Made by a program: the position numbers and the translations under genes. This document shows positions 15,655-26,240 of a stretch of DNA of 64,000 nucleotides, piece after piece. Below the pieces are notes generated by a model that did no database searches, was not told where the DNA came from, and saw nothing but the letters and a program-made list of their open reading frames with translations. The first letter of the stretch is position 1; every line of letters begins with the position of its first letter. This DNA comes from Chelydra serpentina. Taxonomy: Eukaryota; Chordata; Testudines; Chelydridae. The stretch lies in the NCBI GenBank assembly GCA_037349315.1, contig JBAIAC010000027.1, forward strand, positions 2,170,001 to 2,234,000, written 5' to 3'.

Positions 15655-18600
15655 TTCATCCTCAAAATAAAATTTATTTCGTAACAAGAACATTTAATCT
15701 GCACGTCAGTGCACGCGTTCACATTTCCAAACGTGGGTCCGAGTCTGGGACCAGGGGGCACATCCCACTGGCTGCAGAAGATCAGGGGAGGGTACAAGAC
15801 GAAGCACTACCCCCCCCCCCCCAGTCTGGAACACCGTTTCCAGCTGTCTCCGAGCACCTTCCTGGGGCAGGTGCTGCAGGGCCGGAATTCTGGAGCAAGA
15901 ACAGTTCCTACAAACCAGTGCACCTACGTCACATGTGTAGGGAAAAAACCAACCCCTAAAAGGCACCAGCGCCAACCACGGATCTTGGTGTGCGTGGGCG
16001 GAGCCCCTCGCTGCCATCCGAAGGCAAACTTGGCTGCTCTGGCCTCCACCCCAGCACCAGCCTGCCAACCTCTGCCAGCTGCCAGAGAGGTTAAGCTTCA
16101 GCCCCCTTCCTGTCTCCTACAGATTCGCCTTCAGGAAAGGGATGTGACCTTTTGAGCTGGGTCACCCCACATCTTGGGAGCAGGTCACTCACTACAGGGA
16201 GAACCGTCATGCACCCCCCTCCCAGATAGGCTGCACAATGCAGGGAACCTGAAACTACAGGCTGGGGTCTTGTTACTGCCCCCAGGCATGTGCAGGGGGG
16301 GTCGGATTCCCTGGCAGCCTGATGTGCAGGGCTGAGGCTCTAGACAAGTGTGTACCGGTTTAAAACCCATGTCCCGACCTTGGCCGTAGTCTGGAAGGAA
16401 GCCTGAGGTGGCCCAGGAACAACATGGAGCTAAATCCCGCCCTGCTGAGAACCAGAACCAGGGCCAACCGAGGCAGGGCACCAGAACCAACTCAGCATTC
16501 GTACGAGCGCTTGGAATGCGCCACCACGACTGAGCAGAAGGGGATTCTTTACACGTTTTCTTGAGCAGCTTAACGAAAGCTACACCTCAATGAGTGCAAC
16601 AGACCAGTTCACGTTTCACACACGATCCGGGAGGACTGAACCCCATGGCACCCTCCGTGCAAGGCTCGCACGGCCGGAGCTCAGGGGCAGACGGAATGGC
16701 TGAGATATCGTCCAGGAGTCGGGCACAATGTAAACAACGTATCCTCCAAGAGCTTTGCAAGCGATCGACACAACAGCTGCTTCGTACGGAAATGCCCGTG
16801 TGGTTTTTAAACACGTATCACAATCAGTGACGCTGCTCAGCGAGGGAGGGGACTGGAAATGCTGCTGCGTCCCCTCAGCCAGGAAGGCGCCTGCGCTGGC
16901 TAGACCGACAGATCACCTGGGGCGTCTTGGCCAGGCCAAGCAGGAACCCAGACAGGCTCCCAGATCCCACCCTCCAGCCGTGGGCGGAGAAGTCACCGCT
17001 CACAGAGCGATGGCTGAGTGGATTCTGGCCTAGCCTCCTGGCGCCATGACCGGGTGCAGCCAGACTAGCTGGGCCCGCGCTCGAGTCATGGGTGCCCAGC
17101 ACCCCAACAGAACACGGGGAAGGGGCAGGCGCCAGCTCTGTGAAGAAGCCGAGTCCTGTGGCAAGATTCCTGAGCCCCACTTCTCTTAAAACGCCCCATT
17201 CCCTCCTCCCGCGGGGACGCTTCCTGCAAGCCGCCTGCTGCGTTGTTGGCAGGCCACGCGCCCGCCCCGGCTCATGCTGCTCTGTACGTTTGCCATCCAG
17301 CACTGGGCAGTATGGAGTGCAAACGACGTTTCCCACTGTCCCCTCAGAGCAGCCACCCCCCTTCCCAGTGCTCCACGGCGCACGGCCTGCATGGGCCAGC
17401 ATTTCAGCCACGGCCCCTCGGACGTTCTGGGCTCCTCTCGGCCACCTGCCTCAACAGGACAATCGCTGCGGCTACGCGTTGAACTCTGCGCAGACCCTGG
17501 TGCTGCAGAACCGGCCCTGCTGGGCGCTGCTCCAGCCGCGAGTCCTGCAGTCAGACACCGCAGCACTTGGTCTGAGTCACGGGCATTGCATGTTCACTTC
17601 ACCCTCCAAGCTGGTGTGTCCAAGCGAGCCCGGAAGCGAGCCTTCCAAGCGAGCCCGGAACGCCGCCCTGGGCAGGGCTCAGCCCCCATTGCAACGAGCA
17701 GCTGCTAAAAACGCACCCTGGTTTTGCTGGTTACTTTGGTTGTGGCGGGATGCGCAGCCAGCGCGGTTACCACCAACACCCCCCCCCCGGCGGCACAGCA
17801 CCGGGATGGCGAGTCGGCGTGTCGCTCTTCTACAAAGCGCACACTAGTCATTTGCTAGAGGGAACATCTGTGAAATGTGCTGCTCTGCACCACTGGAAAC
17901 CAGCCGCCAAGGGTCAGCCCTGCCCTGCGCTCACTCCCTAGCAACACCGGCTGAACCTCAGAGGCGGCTCTGAAATACAATCTCGTCGTTCTGCAGTGGA
18001 AGAGGGTAACCTTCGCTGGCAGGGCTCTTGCAAGACTTGAGGAGGATGGACACAGTTGGCAGCAGCGGGCCATGGGCTCCCACTTGCTGGGAGGGAGGGC
18101 AGCGTACAAAGGGAAACCCACTCAAGCGTTCGTGCAGAGGCCAATGAACACCACTCAGTTGGATGCGGGTGGGTTTGTTTTCCAGTTTACAGAATGCAAG
18201 AAAACAAGGTAAGAAATAACAAAAGTTATCTAGATAAATACGGTATGTACACAAACTAGGGGGGAAAAGGGAACTTCCAGACAAATCATTGCTCCGGGTT
18301 CAGTGTTAAGGTGAGAGCAGAGAGAGGGGAAACGTAACAATTAAATCAGCCTTCGGGTTTGAGAGCCAGCTGTGTGTGTGAGTGTGGGGAGAAGAACTCA
18401 GGCAGCACTAGAAAAAGAACAGGCTTAGGGAGGGGGAGAGAAATGTGAACAGATGATATGGCCATTAACTCAGAAGGCCCACAGCAGTATTCAAGTAATG
18501 AAAGGGTTAAAACCCTATAGAATTGTTTGTTTTAAAAGAACACAGGTCAGTTCCCCCCCAATTGCTGCTGTTACAATGGGTTCTTTCCGATTCTGAAATG

Positions 18601-19402
18601 CAATGAATTTGGCAGCCCCGGGTTTGGCGCAGAGGAGAGGCTGGTTCGGGGAGGGATTTGCTGTTTGAAGCTAACCAGTCTGGTCTCTAGCCACATTGGT
18701 CATGATCAAGACACTTTGTGCATTTGGGGGAGGGGGGTGTGGGTTGTTTTTTTAGTCACATTGGAGCCACTCCCTGGAAACAAACCATGCGACGTCGGGC
18801 AAGTTTGCGTTCCAGAGTCGGCGCCCCAGCGAGAGGCTGAAAAGCGCAGCCCAGCCCTCAGCTGCCTTTGGGCGACAGACACAAGCCAGCCCGACGGGTT
18901 TGCACTGAGGCAGTTTCAGAAGCAATTTGTCACTCTGGTGGAGTTCCAGTTAGCTCGAGGTGGATCAAAAAAAGCCACGAACAAACCTTGGCACAACCTT
19001 CATATTTACACCAGCTGCCACTCCGATAACTGCCCCAGCTAGCACCAATTTGTGTGTGTGTGTGTGTTCAAGTTATTTGTGACTTGGCTCCAATCTAATC
19101 TAACCCTCAAGACTTCACCACACAGAGATGAGCCAACTGCCAACAGCAATTGTCACTTACGAAAGGTGTTCTTTGAAAACAAAGAATATTGAGGTTATTT
19201 GAGTTAAAAATAATTAAAAAAATAACAAACGGCCTTGCAGTCAGCGTCCCACACAGAACACAACCCAAACCTACATGCGCCAGGAACAGTAAAATGACAA
19301 AATATATAAAATTAACAAATAAAGTGCATGTTCCTTAAATATTACACCTGCCCCTTGTATGAACACAACAGCACGGGTTTAGTCCCAGCTGAGGGCTCCG
19401 GA
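15655..19402 (-). other. SSH2: SSH2 3' untranslated region
   Basis: About 3.75 kb between the TGA stop and the poly(A) site, in the same terminal exon, with no acceptor or donor needed. Base composition shifts from AT-richer near the stop to GC-richer towards the end. A (TG)n run on the plus strand at about 19050-19066 and a 13-base C-run at 15810-15822 lie within it. Open frames in this stretch are not supported as coding. Confidence 0.8.
15673..15678 (-). terminator. Poly(A) signal AATAAA of SSH2
   Basis: Minus-strand AATAAA (plus TTTATT) with a second hexamer ATTAAA just upstream in transcript sense near 15,689. It is the only clear AATAAA between the SSH2 stop and CORO6, so cleavage is expected about 15-25 bases further, near 15,655. 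Confidence 0.7.
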
Positions 19403-21343
19403 TCACATGGTATTATAGAAGGGATTGCTTGTCCGCTTTTTGTCGTTAGCCGTTTTTAGTCTCCTTGGAGGGCGAGTTCTACCGTGTTGCTGTCTAGGCG
19501 CTCCAGCCAGTCTTTGAGGCGGGAGAGAGTCTAGTACCTGCGTCTGTAGCCGCGGAAGATCCTCTTCAGAGCTAGTCAATCTAGGATCTGCGCTGGGGGA
19601 CACATTGTGTGGAGCTGAGCCAAACTCTTTGGCGTACTGCACTGGCGGCCTCTCCACCGGCTGGCTCTGGGCAATGCACTCCCTTGTTTTAAGCTGCTCT
19701 ACAAAATGCTCGGTGGGCTTTGGATCCTGGCGAATAAGGGGAGAGGAGGCACCAGGTGGGCCTTGCAAGCCGTGCTCTGGCAATGCCCCACGCTCGCCTT
19801 GGCCAGTCCTGGGGGAGGCGGGCAGCAAGTCAGGACGGGTCAGGCTGGCATGGGAAGAGGCCGACTCCTTCTCGGATAAGTCATCTTGAGAGAGCTCCAG
19901 GCAGCCCAGCTTGGCTAAGGACGCTGAGCGTTTCATCTGGGACGGCGTGGTAAGCCCCGCTTGCCGCACCCGGGCCTCAAGTTCCGTTGCACGCTGCTTC
20001 ACTGACCCGGGAGGCTCACTCGGGGCTTTGATGCTGGGGCTGCTGGCGCTGTGGGGGAGGCCGCAGGGGAGGAAAGAGACGTCCATGGCTTCAGTGCGGT
20101 TACTGACGAAATGCAAGTCCTCACTGCTCAGCTCCATCGAGGCACCGTCCCCCTTCCTCGAGAGGCTGCTCGGTGCCGCTGGCTCATCGTCCGTGCTCGT
20201 GCCGTGCTCCGTAACGCCCTCCAGATGAACTGCGCGTTGGGGACAGAGGTAATCCAGGCCCGCTGCAGGCGAGCGCGTCGCCTGGCCACCCAACGAAGAG
20301 GTATCTGGGTTAATCAGTGCCGCTCCGTACTCTTCCTCGGGGCTGCCCAGGGTGAAGGTGGCCCGCCCCATCTCCTGGTGCTCTTGTACCAACGGGTGAA
20401 GCACCGGCAGAGTGTCTGGATGTACAGGTGCCGTCTCGGCGCACACCGAAGGGTTCAGGTTTTCATCGACTGGAAGCAATGCTGCTGTGTTCTCCAGCGC
20501 GTCCCGCTCACGGAGCTCAGGTGGCGTGCCCATGTGGGTGTACTCGATAATTTCTATCCTCTTGGGGAGGTGACCAGGCAGGGCTGGCTCCCCAGAGCCA
20601 TCCAGCGACGCCAGCGGAGACTCCCGAGCAGGCTGCACAGGGCAAGGGGCGAGGGGTGGGGTCAGGGGCGTGTCAGCCGGCGGCTCAGGGCCATGAGGCA
20701 ATGCACCCTCGGCTGCTGGGCTCTTCGCCCTGGCCTTGTCGCTCTCGCTCTCTCGACGGGCAGGATCCAGATCCCGCCACGGTTCCTCGGTCTTTCCCTT
20801 CGGCGCAAGCTCAGGATCATGCTTGCAATTCTTGCGAGAAGGTAGCAGGCACGCGGGGGGGACGTGCTGGTTCTCTTGCTCCTGTCTCAAGCGTTCCTCG
20901 AACTCCAAGGTGGCACGTTTGACAGATCCCGGACACCACTTCGAGCCAGGGTTCAGACCCTGCACTCGGAGCTCCTGCTGGTCTTCTGCGGGATCGCTTT
21001 CTTCCGCATCCGACACACAGGTCGAGAGCTGGAAGGTGGGAGCACCTCCCGGGTCTGCTTTTGGAAGGTCTTTTGCTGCTTCCTGCTGTGCAATGCAAGC
21101 TCCTTCGCCCTGCTCAGCCTTCCCGGGTTTATTTTCAGATGCCCAGACCACCTCTACAGGCACCTCGTGGACTGTATTCCTCTTCGATGCTTGGGCGTGG
21201 TTGGCTGAGCCCTCCATCTTCGGCTGGCACAGTCCTCCGCCCTGGTTGATGGATTCAATTTCCGTGATGATTTCTTTCACCGAGATTGCGTTTTCTGAGT
21301 GGGATCGTGTGAGCGGGCCCGTGGTGGTCAGTTCAGAGGTGTC
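19403..21343 (-). CDS. SSH2: SSH2 last coding exon (visible residues 686-1331 and stop)
   Basis: The acceptor ctctgtgtttgcag ends at 21344; the TGA stop is at 19405-19403. The 646 residues begin DTSELTTTGPLTRSHSENAI and end KRTSNPFYNTM. This is the long, presumably disordered Ser/Pro/Glu-rich tail of slingshot-2. Conserved islands seen are VKEIITEIESINQG, CPGSVKRATLEFEERLRQEQ, KRIEIIEYTHMG, MKRSASLAKLGCLELS and VERPPVQYAKEFGS. RSHSEN and RSAS resemble 14-3-3-type phosphosites that restrain the enzyme in the family; their use here is inference. Confidence 0.96.
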   Translation of the reverse strand, partial: DTSELTTTGPLTRSHSENAISVKEIITEIESINQGGGLCQPKMEGSANHAQASKRNTVHEVPVEVVWASENKPGKAEQGEGACIAQQEAAKDLPKADPGGAPTFQLSTCVSDAEESDPAEDQQELRVQGLNPGSKWCPGSVKRATLEFEERLRQEQENQHVPPACLLPSRKNCKHDPELAPKGKTEEPWRDLDPARRESESDKARAKSPAAEGALPHGPEPPADTPLTPPLAPCPVQPARESPLASLDGSGEPALPGHLPKRIEIIEYTHMGTPPELRERDALENTAALLPVDENLNPSVCAETAPVHPDTLPVLHPLVQEHQEMGRATFTLGSPEEEYGAALINPDTSSLGGQATRSPAAGLDYLCPQRAVHLEGVTEHGTSTDDEPAAPSSLSRKGDGASMELSSEDLHFVSNRTEAMDVSFLPCGLPHSASSPSIKAPSEPPGSVKQRATELEARVRQAGLTTPSQMKRSASLAKLGCLELSQDDLSEKESASSHASLTRPDLLPASPRTGQGERGALPEHGLQGPPGASSPLIRQDPKPTEHFVEQLKTRECIAQSQPVERPPVQYAKEFGSAPHNVSPSADPRLTSSEEDLPRLQTQVLDSLPPQRLAGAPRQQHGRTRPPRRLKTANDKKRTSNPFYNTM

Positions 21344-23077
21344 CTGCAAACACAGAGACTGTTATTACAATGTGCACGGCAGCCTCGCTGACAAAACACC
21401 TGCAGTCAGACAATGAAAAAGCTCAAGCCCATGGTGCTAAAGCAGAGTAATGGGCCCCAGGATCTCACTCCAAGCAGGCAGACTGGGATGCTCACTACTG
21501 GAGCAGTTCCAGAGGTGCTCTGGTCTCAGTAAAACTTCCACTAGCCTAAGGTATTTAGATGCCAAACTAGCTGAAATGCCAGGAGATTTAGGCACCCAAC
21601 TTCCATGTGCTTCTTATTTAACATGCATTTAAAGGCAAAACTCAGGTCATTTAAAAAGAAAATAAGGATAAGAGCGAGAGTTCTCCCCCTGTACAGAACA
21701 GGAATGAAAATGACTATGGATCGCTTCAAATCCAGCAGCCAGGATATGTACGCTAAGGCCCTTGGTGGAGTCTAAACGTTCCATGATCTCCACTGGAGAG
21801 CAGCTGGGGCCGCTAGAGCACAGAGCTACTAGTACGCTGTCAGTTGTGCCTTGTGTGTACTGGACTAAAATATTAGGCAGAACCAAGCAGGCTCGGAGCA
21901 AGGTGGAAAGGAGGCACCAGCACTGCGCAGAAGAGAAAGCTATTTCAGTAGAACAGCTCCCCAGGAAAAGGCAGGTCTGGGACTAGCCTAGATCAGTTAG
22001 AACTCCAGCCTGGGCTGACTGCAGAGAGAACTAGGGCGGATTTCACTGAGCCCAGCAGAGAAAGGGGGCAGGAATTCAGAATATTGGGAGCTCAACTACG
22101 CCAACCACACGTCTCCTGGGGTGCAGAGCCGCACCACTGAACGGCACGTTTACCACACTCCGATATCTGACAAGGGACGAACTCAACGGCCATTCGTAGC
22201 AACTCTCCAAGTGACAGGTGAGAACGTAAAATCAGCAGCCGTAATAACCAGCCTTCCAGCTACTTCGGGTAGAGAGTCTAGATCCCATTCAACAGGTCAA
22301 TGATTTACATATAAAAAGTGTCCTCTTGGAGATCCCCCCCCCTGAGCTCGCTAAGGACACGAGTTACCCTTCTGCCGGCGAGTCGCAGTCCGAGATGTGA
22401 ATGGAGAACTGTCTGCAGCACTTACTACATTTAAAAAATCCTCATTGGAAGACAGAAAATCGAATAAAACCAACAGCTCAACCGACGAGAGCGCGCACGC
22501 TCTGGAAGAAGCAGCCGGCACGCCACTACGATACAAGATGTTTAGGTCTAAAGGGCTCTAGATTCCTGTTCCATTCTACATGGCATTAAGACTCTAGACA
22601 ACTGCCAATCAGAGGGCACCAAACTGCAGCGTCCTGCTCTGCTGGTGCAACTCAGTCCTGACCCGCAGCCCCTCTTCCCCTCCCCGCTTTGCTATCCCAG
22701 CAATCACTCCCACAGAGCTACCGCCGTCCCTTCATCCCGATCTGCTACCCCAGGCCTGGAGCTTCCCACCCGAGAACACGCCGATCTGGTCAGGCTGTTT
22801 GGTGGGGTTTGTGATGGGGACAAATAACGGCACCGGATGCGGTTCCCCGGCTAGGGGCATGTGCTCGGAGTTGGGAAGCTCACAGGAGCTGTACTACCAC
22901 CACCTCGCTGCTCTCCGTATGCAAAGCTTGACAGCTAAGAGTCTATCAATGCAACTGACCATTAACTAGAGGACCAGAATGTTGCCCATCTTCCCACTGC
23001 ATTAACCACACAGCAAGAGAACAGCCATTAGGAGCATTCAAACAGCCGTTCACAGGAAAGCAGCAAGCCACTGTTAC
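21344..23077 (-). other. SSH2 intron
   Basis: 1.7 kb, no further coding exon. Short fragments of old interspersed repeat (for example GGAGATTTAGGCACCCAACT near 21580) are visible. Confidence 0.85.
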
Positions 23078-23894
23078 CTTGGGTTGTTCCTCCTCTGTGG
23101 GAGGCTCTTCCGGTGCTGCAGGGGAGTTGCCTGCAGAGCTATTTCTCCGGGTATCTACAGCAGTCTCTGCCGGCAGCACCTCCAGCACAGACATCTTGGA
23201 GACCCCGTTCCTTCCGCCTCCCTGCTCGTCCATCCTGGAGTGGGAACAGGCGTGAGACCGGCTCTCTTGGGACAGCTCCTCAAACTTCTCTAGGGCGCTG
23301 AGGAAATCAATCCTGTCTGTGGTTTCAGGCTGGGAACTGAGCTGTGGGCTTGGAGAATTCTGATCAGGTGACCTGGGAAGGTCTTTTAATTCCTCCATGG
23401 GTACCAAATGCACGTCCAGGTCAGTTTTAAGGGCATCTGTCTCTAGATCATCCACAGTCAGACCAGGGAACTCCAAAGGCTCTTCAAGTTGCATCAAGGC
23501 CTCGGAAGAATGGCAATTATCCAGGGGAAACTCTGACTCATCCAAGCAGCATCTCGCCGGACACCCGTTGATGTTGTTCAGGTTCAATTCGTCCTCTATT
23601 TGTTCCGCACGGAAGCCCCTGGCCGTGAACTCCAAATGGATCCTCCTCTCTTTGGCGCACAGCTCCTCGATCACGTCCGTGTCCTGCTGGAGCAGACGGC
23701 CCACGTGCGGCCCCACCGAGAAGACGGGAGACGCAGGCTGGTGGTTGTCGTTTGCCGTGGGCTCGGAGAGCTGCTCTGCGGACGTGGTGATCTCCTTTTT
23801 GCTCAGCTCCAGCCCGGATTTGCAGATGGGCTGGAGGTGCTCCGAGAGGTCGCTGTCCGAGTGCGACCGCCACAGCTTGTTGTGCCGCTGTTTG
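23078..23894 (-). CDS. SSH2: SSH2 post-catalytic exon (visible residues 413-685)
   Basis: An 817-base exon, acceptor ttctcccgcag ending at 23895, donor gtaaca from 23077. It begins KQRHNKLWRSHSDSDLSEHL. The Trp in KLWR corresponds to the residue reported in SSH1 as required for F-actin binding, and RSHSDS is a basic-Ser motif of the phosphorylation/14-3-3 type. The remainder is acidic and Ser/Pro-rich, with short conserved islands such as ERRIHLEFTARGF, EDELNLNNINGC, LTVDDLETDALK and RIDFLSALEKFEELSQE. The upstream part has no ATG in frame, so the joining rests on the splice acceptor and family match. Confidence 0.95.
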
Positions 23895-25319
23895 CTGCGG
23901 GAGAAGGGAAATGTTAGTCACGGTCAGAAACCACCGGCGGATCTCACATGCTTAAAACACAACCCTGGGCCAAACCCTGGCTGGCGTAAGTGGGGGGGCC
24001 GCTTCCACGGTAGCCTCTGGGCCAGATGCAGCGGCGACAACCAGTCCCTTCCACTGAACGTGGTCAAAGTTGGTCAGAAAATGAATCCACATGGGCCACG
24101 CTCGCTCAGTAGGCATCGCTCTAGCACTGCGGGCCAGCAGCTTGCATGCCAAGGGGGCAGGTGACAGCAGCACAGTAGGAAAACCAACCAGTAGGAAGGG
24201 GTAATACAAAGCAGGCCTCTGCCCGCTGAACTGTCTGCTCCCAGCACCCCCAAACGCCTGCAGGGGCAAACTCCACCCTGCGGGGAGTGGGTAGACCTGC
24301 AATGGACTTCAGAATACCTGTCTGTGCAATGCGCATGGGTGTAAGCCAAGGGGGGTAGGTGGTGGGCCTGGAACAAAAGGATGCCCGATTTTCCCTCGGG
24401 GGCTCCGACACCACTGGGGCACGCTCTGGTAAAGAACTGAGCTCTGGAAACCAGAGAGCGGTGTGGGGGCTGGGACATCCTGCATGGTTACAGGCGGCCA
24501 AAAATAGCATCTTGTTTGCAGGACAGAGGCCCAGGACAGCCACCCCCCTCGCTGCTGGAAAACATCCTTGGGAGGCTCCCAGCAGTCACAGGCTCGAGCG
24601 AACGTCAACTGTTGCTGGCCCATCAGCAGCACCTGTTCTGAGAACTGTTGTGTCCGCGGCCCGCACAATGGGGCGATTTCTCCGAAGTGGAACCGGACCA
24701 ATGAAAACACGCGACCTGCTCAGCCCTGCGCTCGAGAGATTTTCCTTCCTCCGCTCGCTGCACTTTCACCGGCTCCCCCTAGGAGGAGAGCACACACCGC
24801 ACCACGCTGCAGGCGGCCAGCCAAGTCTGTGGATGCCCTACTGCAATCTCGCCTGCTTGTGTGCCGAGATCCCAGCCAGCCCAGCGAGCACAGGTACACT
24901 GCTTAGCTAAGACAAGGCTGCACGTCTCTGGTGGGGAATGCCCTATGGCGAGGGGTCCTCACAAAATAACCCAGTGCCGAATTCGATTGCAGACCCAGTA
25001 ATCAGGCAGCAAGAGTCTGTGTGTGTGAAATGGGCCAGGACCGGATCCCTCTGGACAGTGGGGAGGCTGCGTAGGGCCCCAGTACGGCTGTCAAATACAC
25101 ACTCTCGGTTCCCGCTGGGAACTGACCCGACAAGCATAACCTGAAGACGGAGTATTTTGTCTGCAAATATCCGTTAATGCAATGACAAAGCAGCGACTAC
25201 CGCTCCTGGCAGTCACCATGTATTCCTTCCGTTTGTGAAGGATGCTGGGATTACAGCATGAGCCGGGACTCAGGAGGTCAGAGCTCCCGGAGGGCCCCCT
25301 GCCTGCCTGTCCTCGGGCA

Positions 25320-25430
25320 CACTGCTGTGTCTGTGCCCCAGTTTCTGTAAAATCCTTCCCAGGGACACTGGCTAAATGTAAACGCTTTAGGGCCTGGACC
25401 GGGTCTCGCTACACTCCCGTGTGCCGTCCA
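25320..25430 (+). repeat. Interspersed repeat 3' fragment
   Basis: CCCCAGTTTCTGTAAAATCC followed by TAAACGCTTTAGGGCCTGGA and CTACACTCCCGTGTGCCG. This is the 'cctcagtttccctgtaaaat..gtaaacgcttt' tail type of MIR/L2-like repeats, decayed. Confidence 0.5.
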
Positions 25431-26079
25431 ACGCCCAGAACAACGTGCCTGGCTTGGGACTGGACCCTGTCTAGACGATACAGTCACACACATCCGGCAG
25501 AGCTTTCTGGGCGGTGCCTGTGTGATGATGAACTCGGCATGTGTGTTTTAGTCTGAAATTCAAGTCACCTGTTCGCATGAGCAAACTGGATTTGCCTAGT
25601 GTGTTATCTGCCTCCCGCAGAGCCTGAGCCCAGGTAACAGCAGCAACCGAGCCTGATTTCAGCCTGTTAATTTTTAACCTTGGACGTCTCCCATTGGGCA
25701 ACCGAGACAAGGTGCCAAAGGCAGGTTCAAAGACCACAACCGACTGGTGTCTGAAAACCAACAGCCTGGAGGAAAGCTTTGGCCGTGCTTATCCTACACA
25801 GACGTCTATGCTGCTTTGCCTGCTTCGTTCCACCGACGTACCCTAGCACCCAGCACAGTCTCCGCTGAGAAATCAATGTGTCAGCACAGACCTCTGCCGA
25901 CAGAGCGGCTGGAGAGGGGATTTGGGGGGGAAGCTCTCCTGCCCTCTGGAATAGTAACCGCAGCATGTGCATGATTTCTGGAGAGACTCAAGGGGGCTAC
26001 CAGTCTATCTCGGGTACTTACACAGCTCCCCTTTCCCCAGAATCAAGAGTGCCTCTCAATCTTCAGCAGATTCCTCCTC

Positions 26080-26240
26080 AACACCCCATGAGGCAGGGCA
26101 CTGCTGTTATCCTCATTGGACAGATGGGGAATGGAGGCAGAGAGACTAAGTGACTTGCCCAAGGTTACACAAGAAGTCTTTAGCAGAGCAGGGAATTGAA
26201 CCTGCATCTCCAGAGTCCCAGGCTAGCGCCCTGGACCATC
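26080..26240 (-). repeat. MIR/CORE-type SINE
   Basis: The plus strand reads CCTCATTGGACAGATGGGGA, AGTGACTTGCCCAAGGTTAC, GCAGAGCAGGGAATTGAACC and CCTGGACCATCCTTCC in order. This is an almost complete reverse-complement MIR-like element from the 3' core to the tRNA-derived head. The best-preserved SINE in the window. Confidence 0.85.

Noticed and set aside
17618..17662. Direct repeat CCAAGCGAGCCCGGAA in the SSH2 3' UTR
   Set aside because: A single short duplication with no larger structure around it.
20051..21416. Plus-strand ORFs (226-264 codons) antisense to the SSH2 tail
   Set aside because: They are antisense shadows of a well-supported coding exon and resemble no protein.
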